9,036 bases of DNA from an uncultured Ruminococcus sp. (GCA_900540005.1 UQEM01000102.1:1-9036); one strand, 5' to 3'. Positions 1-6,789 are shown, counted from the stretch's first letter. The notes: generated by a model from the letters alone, not told the origin. Numbers and translations are program-made.

Positions 1-46
1 AGATGACGTCGAGTCTCGTGGGCTCGGAGATGTGTATAAGAGACAG
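1..46 (+). other. Residual Illumina/Nextera adapter (not genomic)
   Basis: Positions 28-46 are exactly the 19-base Tn5 mosaic end used in Nextera libraries. Positions 13-27 are the read-2 specific part (GTCTCGTGGGCTCGG). Positions 5-12 (GACGTCGA) sit where the i7 index belongs, and positions 1-4 (AGAT) match the last bases of the P7 primer. The order P7 tail, index, read-2 tail, mosaic end is the library construct, so this is untrimmed adapter joined to a contig end and not a transposon in the organism. Real sequence starts at about 47. Confidence 0.97.
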
Positions 47-115
47 CTTCTTTATGCTGCTTATCCGAGCGGCTCTGCGCTGCTGTTCGGATAATTCATT
101 TTTGTTTTCGCTCAT
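47..115 (-). CDS. Unidentified gene, first 23 codons only, coupled to pncC
   Basis: On the minus strand an ATG at 115-113 overlaps the TGA stop of pncC in an ATGA arrangement, the usual sign of translational coupling. The frame stays open for 23 codons to the adapter junction at 47 and reads MSENKNELSEQQRRAARISS followed by IKK. The visible part is hydrophilic and charged, with no signal peptide or membrane segment. A GGAGG sits 13 bases upstream inside pncC, rather far for a normal site, which fits re-initiation. The family cannot be recognised from so few residues. That it is a real gene is inferred from the overlap and the open frame. Confidence 0.55.
61..94. repeat. 13-bp stem-loop inside the truncated coupled gene
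   Basis: TTATCCGAGCGGC (61-73) pairs with GCTGTTCGGATAA (82-94), 11 of 13 pairs Watson-Crick and two G-U when read on the plus strand, around an 8-base loop. On the plus strand it is followed by a T-rich stretch (95-108), so it resembles a terminator for a gene entering from the left. On the minus strand it lies within codons 8-19 of the coupled reading frame and has no T run after it. It may be coincidental coding structure or a terminator for a convergent upstream gene. The contig end prevents a decision. Confidence 0.4.
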
Positions 116-648
116 TGCTCTTTAATCGCCTCCAGGAGTGCTTGTTTAACGGTGCTGAGTGCATAGAGTGCCGCACTCTGTCTGATACTCTGCCTGTTCA
201 GTTCGGGTATGCCGTCCAAAGGGAGAAGCCGCACGAACTGTTCCCCGCAGATATCAAAGCCTATATAGACTGTTCCGACAGGAGTTTGCGGAGTTCCGCC
301 GCCCGGCCCTGCTACTCCCGTGACGGAAATGCACACATCAGCGCCCGAGCGTTCTTTCAGTCCTCTTACCATTGAAAAAGCGACCTCCCTGCTCACAACA
401 CCGTGCGCATTTATCACCTCCATCGGTACGCCGAGATACTCGTTCTTTATCCGCTCCGAGTAGGTGCAGATCCCAAGCTCAAAGACTTTTGAAGCTCCTG
501 CGGCAGAAGTTATCTCCGCGGATATCAATCCGCCCGTGCAGCTTTCCGCCGTTGAAACAGTAAAATTCATTTTATCCAATAATTGTACAACAATTTCGGC
601 TTCTTTGTCAAGTTTTTCGCTCATACATTCACAGAATCCACTCATCAT
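112..648 (-). CDS. pncC: CinA C-terminal family nicotinamide-nucleotide amidohydrolase
   Basis: At 178 aa this is the stand-alone CinA C-terminal domain, without the N-terminal molybdopterin-binding-like COG1058 domain of full CinA. Enzymes of this family deamidate nicotinamide mononucleotide to nicotinate mononucleotide in pyridine nucleotide recycling. Visible hallmarks are TAESCTGG at residues 33-40, which carries the conserved serine S36, and TGVAGPGGGTPQTPVGTVYIG (residues 110-130), followed by the usual C-terminal helix rich in R and A. The start at 648 (or the next codon, 645) is preferred because AAGGCGGTGAT lies at 655-665, eight bases upstream. A later ATG at 622-624 (MSEKLDKEAE) would fit the family's N-terminus better but has only a weak ribosome site. 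It follows thiI after 78 bases and overlaps the next gene by four, so it is probably third in an operon. Confidence 0.93.
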   Translation of the reverse strand: MMSGFCECMSEKLDKEAEIVVQLLDKMNFTVSTAESCTGGLISAEITSAAGASKVFELGICTYSERIKNEYLGVPMEVINAHGVVSREVAFSMVRGLKERSGADVCISVTGVAGPGGGTPQTPVGTVYIGFDICGEQFVRLLPLDGIPELNRQSIRQSAALYALSTVKQALLEAIKEQ

Positions 649-679
649 ATCTGTATCACCGCCTTGTTTTTGTCCGCAA

Positions 680-707
680 TTACAGAAATGAGTTGTACTT
701 TCTGTAA
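680..707. repeat. Intercistronic hairpin between thiI and pncC
   Basis: TTACAGAAA (680-688) and TTTCTGTAA (699-707) form a perfect 9-bp inverted repeat around a 10-base spacer. In the minus-strand transcript it lies after the thiI stop and ends 15 bases before the pncC ribosome binding site. No T run follows it on the minus strand, so it is not an intrinsic terminator in the direction of the operon. It could be a processing or mRNA-stabilising element, or a dyad for a protein. Confidence 0.55.
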
Positions 708-726
708 ATTAGGTGTAACATTTACA

Positions 727-1911
727 TCAATTGCAGTCCCCGAAATTGAAAACCTTCATTTCCGTATTTTCAACAGCTTTCTGTATAAGAGGTTCAAAAT
801 CGAAACTGTTCTGAGCCTTTTCAATATCTCCAAGCTGAGGCCTTACCTTTGGGTGGCGGGGAGTGAACACCGTGCAGCAGTCCTCATAAGGCTCGATAGA
901 TATATCGAATGTGTCGATCTTACGCGCGATCTCAATTATCTCGGTCTTATCCATTCCAACGCATGGGCGGAATACCGGGATCCTGCAAACCGCATCTGTG
1001 CAGGCAATTGCAGCCATGGTCTGGCTTGCGACCTGTCCGACGCTCTCACCCGTAATAAGCGCAAGGCAGTTATCCTTTGCGGCAATGCGCTGGGCGATCT
1101 CCATCATGAGCCTTCTCATTATAATGGTAAAGTACTCCTCGGGGCAGTTGTCCTTGATAGCCTCCTGAAGTTCTGTAAACGGGACACAGTAAAACGCGAT
1201 ACCACCGCAGTAGTCCGTGAGTTTCTGGCAGAGCGACTCGACCTTGAGCTGAGCACGGTCGGAGGTGTAAGGAGGACTTACATAGTGAATAGCCGCTATG
1301 TGAACTCCACGCTTGGCCATCATGTAACCTGCAACAGGACTGTCAATTCCTCCCGAAAGCAGGAGCATAGCCTTGCCGCTGCTGCCTACAGGAAGTCCGC
1401 CTGCGCCCTTGATATTCTCAGCGTGTACGAAAGCATTCTCATCGCGCACCTCAACAGTTACCGTAACCTCGGGGTTCTTTACATCAACGCTGAGGTGAGG
1501 AAACTTTTCGAGAAGTCTGCCGCCGAGCTCCATACATATTTCGGGAGATTTCATGGGGAAAGCCTTGTCCGAACGCTTTGCGTTCACCTTGAAAGTCTTT
1601 GCCCTGCCCAGAACGTCCTCAAGATATTCATAACTCTTTTCGCAAATGTCCTCGAAGTTCTTTTCACAAACACAGGCACGGCAGAGAGCAGCTATCCCGA
1701 AAATCTTCCCGACCACTTCAACGACTTCGTTAAGATCGATATCCTCATCAAGCGGAGTAATATAGGTGGTAGACTGCGCGCTGGTAAGCTGAAATTTTCC
1801 AAGAGGTTTCAGTCTGCGCTTGATATTTTTTGTGAGCATATCCTCAAAAGACTTTTTATTCAGCCCTTTGAGCGCCATTTCTCCGTATTTTACAAGTACT
1901 ATTTCCTTCAT
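727..1911 (-). CDS. thiI: tRNA 4-thiouridine synthase ThiI
   Basis: ThiI adenylates U8 of tRNA and installs sulfur to give 4-thiouridine. In some bacteria it also serves thiamine thiazole synthesis. The 394-residue protein opens with the typical VKYGEMALKGLNKKSF (residues 7-22), continues with a THUMP region (about 60-165), then the PP-loop ATPase motif SGGIDSP (186-192) and the conserved GLPVGSSGKAMLLL lead-in (172-185). The C-terminal part has PYEDCCTVFTPRHP (341-354), whose C345 or C346 is probably the catalytic cysteine. The rhodanese domain of the E. coli enzyme is absent, as in Bacillus ThiI, so sulfur must come directly from a desulfurase, and the adjacent upstream iscS-like gene fits this. 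The start is fixed by AAAGGAG at 1919-1925, seven bases upstream. The gap to the iscS stop is 39 bases, consistent with one transcript. Confidence 0.97.
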   Translation of the reverse strand: MKEIVLVKYGEMALKGLNKKSFEDMLTKNIKRRLKPLGKFQLTSAQSTTYITPLDEDIDLNEVVEVVGKIFGIAALCRACVCEKNFEDICEKSYEYLEDVLGRAKTFKVNAKRSDKAFPMKSPEICMELGGRLLEKFPHLSVDVKNPEVTVTVEVRDENAFVHAENIKGAGGLPVGSSGKAMLLLSGGIDSPVAGYMMAKRGVHIAAIHYVSPPYTSDRAQLKVESLCQKLTDYCGGIAFYCVPFTELQEAIKDNCPEEYFTIIMRRLMMEIAQRIAAKDNCLALITGESVGQVASQTMAAIACTDAVCRIPVFRPCVGMDKTEIIEIARKIDTFDISIEPYEDCCTVFTPRHPKVRPQLGDIEKAQNSFDFEPLIQKAVENTEMKVFNFGDCN

Positions 1912-1950
1912 ATATCTTCTCCTTTATGGTCAAGCCGTACCGAGACTGAC

Positions 1951-3081
1951 TTACCCTCTGATTTTCGTCATTCCCTCTGCAAGAGCCTCCGCGAACTCAT
2001 CAAGTTCCTCCTCGGTCGTCTGAGCGGTAATGCTTATGCGAACAGCTCCGTCAGCGCGTTTGCCGCTTATGCCGAATTCTCCGAGGACTCCGCTCTGCTG
2101 TCCCTTTGAGCAAGCCGAGCCGCTCGAAACATATATCCCCTTGCTTTCAAGGAAGTGGAGCATTATTTCCGACCTCTTACCGACTGCCGAAATATTTATA
2201 ACATAGGGTGAACCGTCAGAGGGCGAATTCACAGCGACATTCTCTATTCCGCCTATCTTTTCGAGCAGATGTGCCTTTAGCTGAGAAACCCTCTCGTAAC
2301 GTTCTGCTATCGTGGGTCTGAACTTGTCCACAGCCGCTCCGAATGCGGCAATAAGAGGAACGCTCTCTGTACCCGAACGGATACCCTTTTCCTGTTTTCC
2401 GCCCGTAACTATCGGGATAACGCGCACGCCTTTTTTAATGTATATCGCTCCCACACCTTTTACTCCGTGAATCTTGTGGGCACTGAGCGAGATCAGGTCT
2501 GCTCCGAGCGAAGCCGCCTTTATCGGGAGCTTCATATACCCCTGAACGCAGTCGCAATGTGTGATAATTTCGGGGAAACTGCGCTTTACAGCCATAAAAG
2601 TCTCCCTCACGGGCATAATATATCCGGTCTCGTTGTTGACGAGCATCATGCTCACAAGGCAGGTATTCTCATCGCAGGCGGAAATAAAATCGTCCGCATA
2701 AAACCGTCCGTCATCGCGCGGAGAGATCCGCACTATTTCAAATCCGCTCTTTTCAAGAGCCGAAGCAGTCTCGTCTACGGACGCGTGCTCAACAGATGAA
2801 ATGACGATCTTTCTGCGTTTTCTTCCATAAGCGGCAGAAATCCCCCTGAGCGCAAGATTATTGCTCTCGGTAGCTCCGGAAGTGAAATATATCTCAGAGC
2901 TGTCAGCTCCGATCGAAGCCGCTATCGCTTTCCTTGCCTTGTCCACAGCAAGCTGTGCGTCAAGACCTGCTCTGTGGAGCGATGAAGGGTTTCCGTAATT
3001 TTCAGTCATAGCGTCAACTGCGGCACTTACCGCTTCCCCGCAAGGCTTTGTTGTTGCCGCATTATCAAGGTAAATCGACAT
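1951..3081 (-). CDS. iscS: NifS/IscS-type cysteine desulfurase, probable sulfur donor to ThiI
   Basis: This PLP enzyme of aminotransferase class V converts cysteine to alanine and loads a persulfide on its own cysteine. With the 376-aa start, visible residues are YLDNAATT near the N-terminus, TSGATESNN, H99 in SSVEHAS (ring stacking), D177 and Q180 in the CDCVQ segment, the PLP lysine K203 in SAHKIHGVKG, and the catalytic cysteine C324 in SSGSACSKGQQSG. The ATG at 3081-3079 is preferred: MSIYLDNAATT is the family's standard beginning, and AAAGG (3091-3095) sits nine bases upstream. A GTG at 3111 would add ten residues of no recognised role. Its position directly before thiI matches the NifZ-ThiI pair of Bacillus, so its main client is probably ThiI and not iron-sulfur cluster assembly. 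No iscU or iscR is in view, but a wider role cannot be excluded. The gene symbol denotes family only. Confidence 0.95.
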   Translation of the reverse strand: MSIYLDNAATTKPCGEAVSAAVDAMTENYGNPSSLHRAGLDAQLAVDKARKAIAASIGADSSEIYFTSGATESNNLALRGISAAYGRKRRKIVISSVEHASVDETASALEKSGFEIVRISPRDDGRFYADDFISACDENTCLVSMMLVNNETGYIMPVRETFMAVKRSFPEIITHCDCVQGYMKLPIKAASLGADLISLSAHKIHGVKGVGAIYIKKGVRVIPIVTGGKQEKGIRSGTESVPLIAAFGAAVDKFRPTIAERYERVSQLKAHLLEKIGGIENVAVNSPSDGSPYVINISAVGKRSEIMLHFLESKGIYVSSGSACSKGQQSGVLGEFGISGKRADGAVRISITAQTTEEELDEFAEALAEGMTKIRG

Positions 3082-3097
3082 TTTTCCATACCTTTCG

Positions 3098-3121
3098 TTA
3101 CGAACCAACACAGGTTCTCAT
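3098..3121 (-). other. Possible 7-codon leader ORF and small hairpin in the iscS leader
   Basis: In the predicted iscS leader an ATG at 3121-3119 opens a seven-codon frame (MRTCVGS) that stops at TAA 3100-3098, 16 bases before the iscS ATG. It contains one cysteine codon and overlaps a 5-bp hairpin, GAACC (3102-3106) with GGTTC (3113-3117). The predicted transcription start (about 3129) leaves little room for a ribosome site before this ATG. Translation is therefore uncertain, and a regulatory role is speculation. Confidence 0.2.
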
Positions 3122-3135
3122 TTTGCATACCCTTT

Positions 3136-3164
3136 ATTATATCATACATTTATAAAGAAATCAA
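3136..3164 (-). promoter_or_regulatory. Sigma-A-type promoter for the iscS-thiI-pncC operon
   Basis: Read on the minus strand, a -35 TTGATT (3164-3159) and a perfect -10 TATAAT (3141-3136) are separated by 17 bases. Transcription would start near 3129, giving a leader of about 48 bases before the iscS ATG. Confidence 0.85.
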
Positions 3165-3244
3165 CATCAAATCAGCAACTTTTCACAGCAGCCGCCCGTT
3201 TTGCCAACGAATGAAAACAAAAGAACATAAATTTCATTTTTTCC

Positions 3245-3273
3245 TTGCAATAGCCGCAGCAATATGATATAAT
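3245..3273 (+). promoter_or_regulatory. Sigma-A-type promoter for the YfhO-family gene and NUDIX gene
   Basis: A -35 TTGCAA (3245-3250), a 17-base spacer and a perfect -10 TATAAT (3268-3273) face right. Transcription would start near 3280, leaving a leader of about 30 bases. The sequence between this and the divergent iscS promoter (3165-3244) is AT-rich and holds a 7-bp inverted repeat, AATGAAA (3210-3216) with TTTCATT (3232-3238), which may be chance in such sequence. Confidence 0.83.
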
Positions 3274-3300
3274 TAATAATGTATATTCTTGGGAAGCTTT

Positions 3301-3305
3301 GGAGG
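3301..3305 (+). promoter_or_regulatory. Ribosome binding site deciding the YfhO-family start
   Basis: A perfect GGAGG lies five bases before the ATG at 3311. An in-frame TTG at 3299 would overlap this site and is therefore rejected as start. Confidence 0.9.
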
Positions 3306-3310
3306 TTTCA

Positions 3311-5815
3311 ATGTCAAATAAACTGCGCGGGTTTTCCCGCTGTTCAAAAGAAAAATATCTTGCGGCGTTCCTGCTTGGATTCGGCTGCATGATGCTCACG
3401 CTGATACCGTTCATGATAGCTGAAAAGGGCTATTTCATCTACTATGGCGACTATAATGCACAGCAGATACCCTTCTACAACCTTGCCAATGACGCAGTCC
3501 GTTCTCATCAGACAGGTTGGAACTGGTTCACCGACCTCGGCTCGGACTTCATGTCATCATACTCGTTCTACCTGTACGGAAGTCCCTTTTTCAGGCTCTC
3601 AACTCTCCTTCCGCGCGCATGGGTCACATATTCAATGACCGTGCTCCTTGCACTCAAGCACGGAGTTGCTTCTCTGACAGCCTACGCATATATCCGCAGA
3701 TTTGTACGCAGCAAGAACGCGGCGCTCGCAGGCGCTCTTGCGTATACTTTCTCGGGATTTCAGATATTCAACCTTTTCTTCAATCATTTTCAGGACGTAA
3801 CTGCTCTCTTTCCGCTTATGCTCATCGCTATGGAGGAGAACATCAACAACCGCCGCAAAGGTGTTTTCGCACTTACCGTTGCACTCATGGCGGTGGTAAA
3901 CTACTATTTCTTCACGGGTCAGGCAGTGTTCCTCGTTCTCTACTATCTTTTCCGCATGAAGTGCCCCGACTTTAAGACTTCGTGGAAAAAATTCTTCGGT
4001 CTTGCTTTCGAGGCTATAGCGGGAACAATGCTCTCGGCATTTGTTCTTCTGCCGTCCGCGCTCGCGATCCTCGGCAACTACCGCGTGAGCGAGAGACTTT
4101 ACGGTCTTGACGTTCTCTCCTACTTTGACAGAACTCTGCCCCTGCGCCTTATCCAGACCTTGTTCATGCCCGCAGATACTCCTGCTTCCCCTAACCTTTT
4201 CACCTCGGATTACGAGAAATGGGCTTCTATCGGCGCATACTTCCCGCTTTTCGGCATGGTCGGCGTTATCACCTTCATGCGTTCCCACAAAAAGCACTGG
4301 GCTTCAAGATTCACGTTTTTCCTTGCAATATGCGCATTTATCCCGATCCTCAACAGCCTGTTTCAGGCGGCAAACGGCTATTACTACGCGCGCTGGTTCT
4401 ATATGCCGCTTCTGATAATGGCTATGATGACTGCACGAACCTTTGACGAGGAGGGCGCTGACGTAAAGCCTGCCGTTATTATCTCCGCGATAATTCTTGC
4501 AGTTTTAGCCGCAGCGTCATTCATTCCGACCAAGGGCAAAAACGACAAGATAGAATTCTTCAAATTCGCAAGCGACCTCGGCTATTTCTGGATAACTATT
4601 GCGATTGCCGCAGTAAGTCTTGCTGTTGCCGCTTACATCTTCCACCTCAAAAATAAGGGACGCTCCTACGAGCAGCTTGCGGTCGGCGTCATGGCTTTCG
4701 CGTGTGTCGGCTGTATCTTCACAACGACTCTTTACGGAGCAAACAGTACAAATTCCGCCAGGGAATACATCTCACGCACCATTGAAAGCCAGCCTTACGA
4801 AAAAGTATCGGAAGATAATTTCTTCCGCGCCGATATCTCCGAAAACTGCGACAATATCCCCATGATGTGGGGGATTCCCTCAATGCGCGCTTTTCAGAGC
4901 GTTGTCACGACTTCTATCATGGACTTCTACGACTCTGTCGGAGTTCACCGTGATGTTGCCTCACGCGCAGAACTGTCGCACTACACGCTACGCGGACTTC
5001 TGTCTGTAAAGTATTACTACAAGCAGATAAGAGAGGACTGCCGCTATGAGGAGCTTAAATCAAAATATGCAGGCAGCAGCAAGCCATCGCTCAAAAATGA
5101 AAACGGAGATGAGGATACCGCAGAGGCGATAATTCCCGATGAACTCCCCGGATTTGAGTATATCGGCGAAAAGGACGGATTTGAAGTCTACGAAAACACC
5201 CTGTACATTCCAGTGGGTTTCGCTTACGACAGCTACATCACGCAAAAAGACGCTGACGCAAAGAAAACCGCTCAGAGGGAAAAGCTTATGCTCAAATCGC
5301 TCGTTCTTACAAACAAGCAGGCGGAGAAATATTCCGATATTCTGAACGAATACGACCCGACCGCTCACTCCGCACTCACGACCGAAAGCTATAAGTCATT
5401 CTGCCGCGAAAAGCAGGAGAACAGCTCCTCATCATTCAGCTATGACAGTCACGGATTCAAGTCCGAAATAACGCTCGATAAGCCGCAGCTTGTATTTTTC
5501 AGCGTCCCCTACAGCGACGGCTGGAGCGCAACAGTCAATGGTAAGTCGGTCGATGTCGAGAAAGTAAACTACGGCTTTATGGCTGTCGAAGCAGGCTCCG
5601 GCGAGAACGAAATAGTTTTCACCTACGAGACTCCCGGACTGAAGGTCGGCACTATCATCAGCATTGCAGGAGCTTTGATGCTCTCAGTCTATATCGCGCT
5701 CGCATATATTTTCCGCAAAAATGACGAGCCGCGCCACACACATTACTACGATTACGTTTCAACCCACAAGATCTCAGCTTCGCAGGAATACTGCAAAAGC
5801 TTTAAGGAAAAATAA
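3311..5815 (+). CDS. YfhO-family polytopic membrane protein, probable GT-C glycosyltransferase
   Basis: The protein has 834 residues. TM1 (about 16-37) leads into an extracytoplasmic loop with YYGDYNAQQIPFY (44-56). The Asp in GDYN is a candidate catalytic residue, by analogy with GT-C enzymes. Next come FTDLGSDFMSSYSFYLYGSP (73-92) and SGFQIFNLFFNHFQD (148-162), both YfhO-family landmarks. About eleven further helices follow to residue 476, then a soluble region of about 300 residues, then a last helix (about 780-801) and a basic, polar cytoplasmic tail. The soluble region ends with VPYSDGWSATVNG, also typical of the family. Members such as Bacillus YfhO are linked to sugar addition to lipoteichoic acid outside the membrane from a lipid-linked donor. 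The substrate here is unknown, and no partner flippase or undecaprenyl-phosphate sugar transferase lies nearby. It starts a two-gene unit with the NUDIX gene 14 bases downstream. Family is confident; enzymatic role is inferred. Confidence 0.9.
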   Translation: MSNKLRGFSRCSKEKYLAAFLLGFGCMMLTLIPFMIAEKGYFIYYGDYNAQQIPFYNLANDAVRSHQTGWNWFTDLGSDFMSSYSFYLYGSPFFRLSTLLPRAWVTYSMTVLLALKHGVASLTAYAYIRRFVRSKNAALAGALAYTFSGFQIFNLFFNHFQDVTALFPLMLIAMEENINNRRKGVFALTVALMAVVNYYFFTGQAVFLVLYYLFRMKCPDFKTSWKKFFGLAFEAIAGTMLSAFVLLPSALAILGNYRVSERLYGLDVLSYFDRTLPLRLIQTLFMPADTPASPNLFTSDYEKWASIGAYFPLFGMVGVITFMRSHKKHWASRFTFFLAICAFIPILNSLFQAANGYYYARWFYMPLLIMAMMTARTFDEEGADVKPAVIISAIILAVLAAASFIPTKGKNDKIEFFKFASDLGYFWITIAIAAVSLAVAAYIFHLKNKGRSYEQLAVGVMAFACVGCIFTTTLYGANSTNSAREYISRTIESQPYEKVSEDNFFRADISENCDNIPMMWGIPSMRAFQSVVTTSIMDFYDSVGVHRDVASRAELSHYTLRGLLSVKYYYKQIREDCRYEELKSKYAGSSKPSLKNENGDEDTAEAIIPDELPGFEYIGEKDGFEVYENTLYIPVGFAYDSYITQKDADAKKTAQREKLMLKSLVLTNKQAEKYSDILNEYDPTAHSALTTESYKSFCREKQENSSSSFSYDSHGFKSEITLDKPQLVFFSVPYSDGWSATVNGKSVDVEKVNYGFMAVEAGSGENEIVFTYETPGLKVGTIISIAGALMLSVYIALAYIFRKNDEPRHTHYYDYVSTHKISASQEYCKSFKEK

Positions 5816-5829
5816 CGGAGGTATGCAAA

Positions 5830-6366
5830 ATGCATTTACAGGAAAAAACAGTCAAAAGCGATGTGGTCTATGAAGGCCCTATCTTCACAATAACCCATGA
5901 TATCGCAGAACTCGAAAACGGCAAGAATTCCGTGAGAGACGTTCTTCACCACCACGGCGGAGTATGCGTTGTTCCCGTTACCGAAAACAACGAGATATAC
6001 CTCGTGCGCCAGTTCCGCTATCCGTTTGCAGCGGTCACAACGGAAGTTCCCGCAGGAAAGCTTGAAAAGGGCGAGGATCATGCTGCCTGCGGCAGGCGCG
6101 AGCTTCTTGAGGAAGTAGGCTGTGAGTGCTCCGAGTTCATTTATCTCGGAGAAATGCTCCCGACTCCTGCATATGATACGGAGATCACGCATATGTACCT
6201 TGCAAAGGGACTTTCGTTCAGCTGCCAGTCCCTTGACGAGGACGAATTTCTCGACGTTGAAAAGATACCGCTCGCCGAAGCTGTAAAGCTTGTAATGGAC
6301 GGAAAGATCCGTGACGGAAAGACTCAGCTTGCGATCCTCAAAGCAGCAAGGATACTCGGAATATAA
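5830..6366 (+). CDS. nudF: NUDIX hydrolase, ADP-ribose pyrophosphatase type
   Basis: This 178-residue protein carries a complete NUDIX box at residues 76-98 (G76, E82, R90-E91, E94-E95, G97), the metal-binding helix for hydrolysing nucleoside diphosphates linked to another moiety. QFRYPF (61-66), TEVPAGKLEKGE (71-82) and a following LGEMLPTPAYDTEITHMYLA stretch are typical of ADP-ribose pyrophosphatases such as Bacillus NudF, which cleave ADP-ribose to AMP and ribose 5-phosphate. The exact substrate cannot be proved from sequence; nucleotide sugars are an alternative given the preceding glycosyltransferase-like gene. GGAGG at 5817-5821 lies eight bases before the ATG. Another ATG at 5823 is too close to that site and in a different frame. 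The 14-base gap to the upstream stop implies cotranscription. No convincing plus-strand terminator follows; only a GCCGGC next to a run of six T (6395-6400) is seen. Confidence 0.92.
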   Translation: MHLQEKTVKSDVVYEGPIFTITHDIAELENGKNSVRDVLHHHGGVCVVPVTENNEIYLVRQFRYPFAAVTTEVPAGKLEKGEDHAACGRRELLEEVGCECSEFIYLGEMLPTPAYDTEITHMYLAKGLSFSCQSLDEDEFLDVEKIPLAEAVKLVMDGKIRDGKTQLAILKAARILGI

Positions 6367-6434
6367 AAGCTCATATTCACAGGGAAAGCCGGCGTTTTTT
6401 GAAAACCCAGCCGTATCGGTAAGCAAATTCGTAT

Positions 6435-6463
6435 AAAAAAATCCTGCCGCATAAACGGCAGGA
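6435..6463 (-). terminator. Intrinsic terminator of spoVG
   Basis: Read on the minus strand, an 8-bp stem TCCTGCCG (6463-6456) with CGGCAGGA (6449-6442) encloses a six-base loop and is followed directly by seven T (6441-6435). It starts 20 bases after the spoVG stop. On the plus strand the stem has no T run after it, so it is not a good terminator for the convergent NUDIX gene. Confidence 0.92.
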
Positions 6464-6483
6464 AAGTTCAGCTTAAATTAAAT

Positions 6484-6789
6484 TTATGCCTCGTGAGCGT
6501 TAGCTGAAGCAGCATCTTCTTCAGCTTCGAGCAGTGCAAGGTGCTTGGAGTAAGCATCAAGGATAGTATCCTCGATAAGTCTCCTTGCCTCGCCTGTGAT
6601 AGGATGAACAATATCGCGGAAAAGTCCGTTCTCGTCCTTTCTGCTCGGCATTGCAACGAACAGCCTTTCATCTCCCTGTACGATCTTTATGTCATGCACG
6701 GCAAACATATTATCTATAGTGATTGAAATAACTGCTCTGAGTCTTCCCTCCGATAAGATCTTTCTTACCCTTACATCTGTAATTTCCAT
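6484..6789 (-). CDS. spoVG: SpoVG, RNA/DNA-binding regulator
   Basis: At 101 residues this matches SpoVG along its length: MEITDVRVRKI at the N-terminus, AVISITIDNMFAVHDIKI (19-36), FVAMPSRKDENGLFRDIVHP (44-63) and a C-terminal helix, ending in an acidic, Ala-rich tail typical of clostridial members. SpoVG was first described for a role in spore cortex and septation control in Bacillus and is now known as a nucleic-acid-binding regulator in many bacteria, including non-sporulating ones, so its presence does not prove sporulation. GGAGG (6801-6797) lies seven bases before the ATG. It is transcribed alone, from its own promoter to its own terminator, divergently from murC. In Clostridium, murC, purR and spoVG are commonly neighbours in one direction (recalled), so this looks like a rearranged version without purR. 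Confidence 0.97.
   Translation of the reverse strand: MEITDVRVRKILSEGRLRAVISITIDNMFAVHDIKIVQGDERLFVAMPSRKDENGLFRDIVHPITGEARRLIEDTILDAYSKHLALLEAEEDAASANAHEA

Noticed and set aside
28..46. Tn5 mosaic end as evidence of a transposon
   Set aside because: It is followed by genome sequence without transposase or IS50 sequence and preceded by Illumina index and P7 bases, so it is library adapter.
583..2109. A very long (508-codon) open frame on the plus strand across thiI and part of iscS
   Set aside because: It lies antisense to two clearly recognisable genes, its translation shows no family features, and it has no ribosome site. It is a by-product of codon bias on the other strand.
3102..3117. 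GAACC-6-GGTTC dyad as a LexA box
   Set aside because: The Gram-positive LexA box needs GAAC and GTTC four bases apart. Here the spacing is eight, and the site is in the iscS leader, not an SOS gene.
3632..4297. Open frame of about 220 codons on the minus strand inside the YfhO-family gene
   Set aside because: It is fully covered by a gene with clear family motifs, its own translation is Lys/Glu/His-rich and unrecognisable, and it lacks a ribosome site.
6382..6400. GCCGGC followed by six T as a terminator for the NUDIX gene
   Set aside because: GCCGGC is self-complementary without room for a loop, and no longer stem can be paired before the T run.
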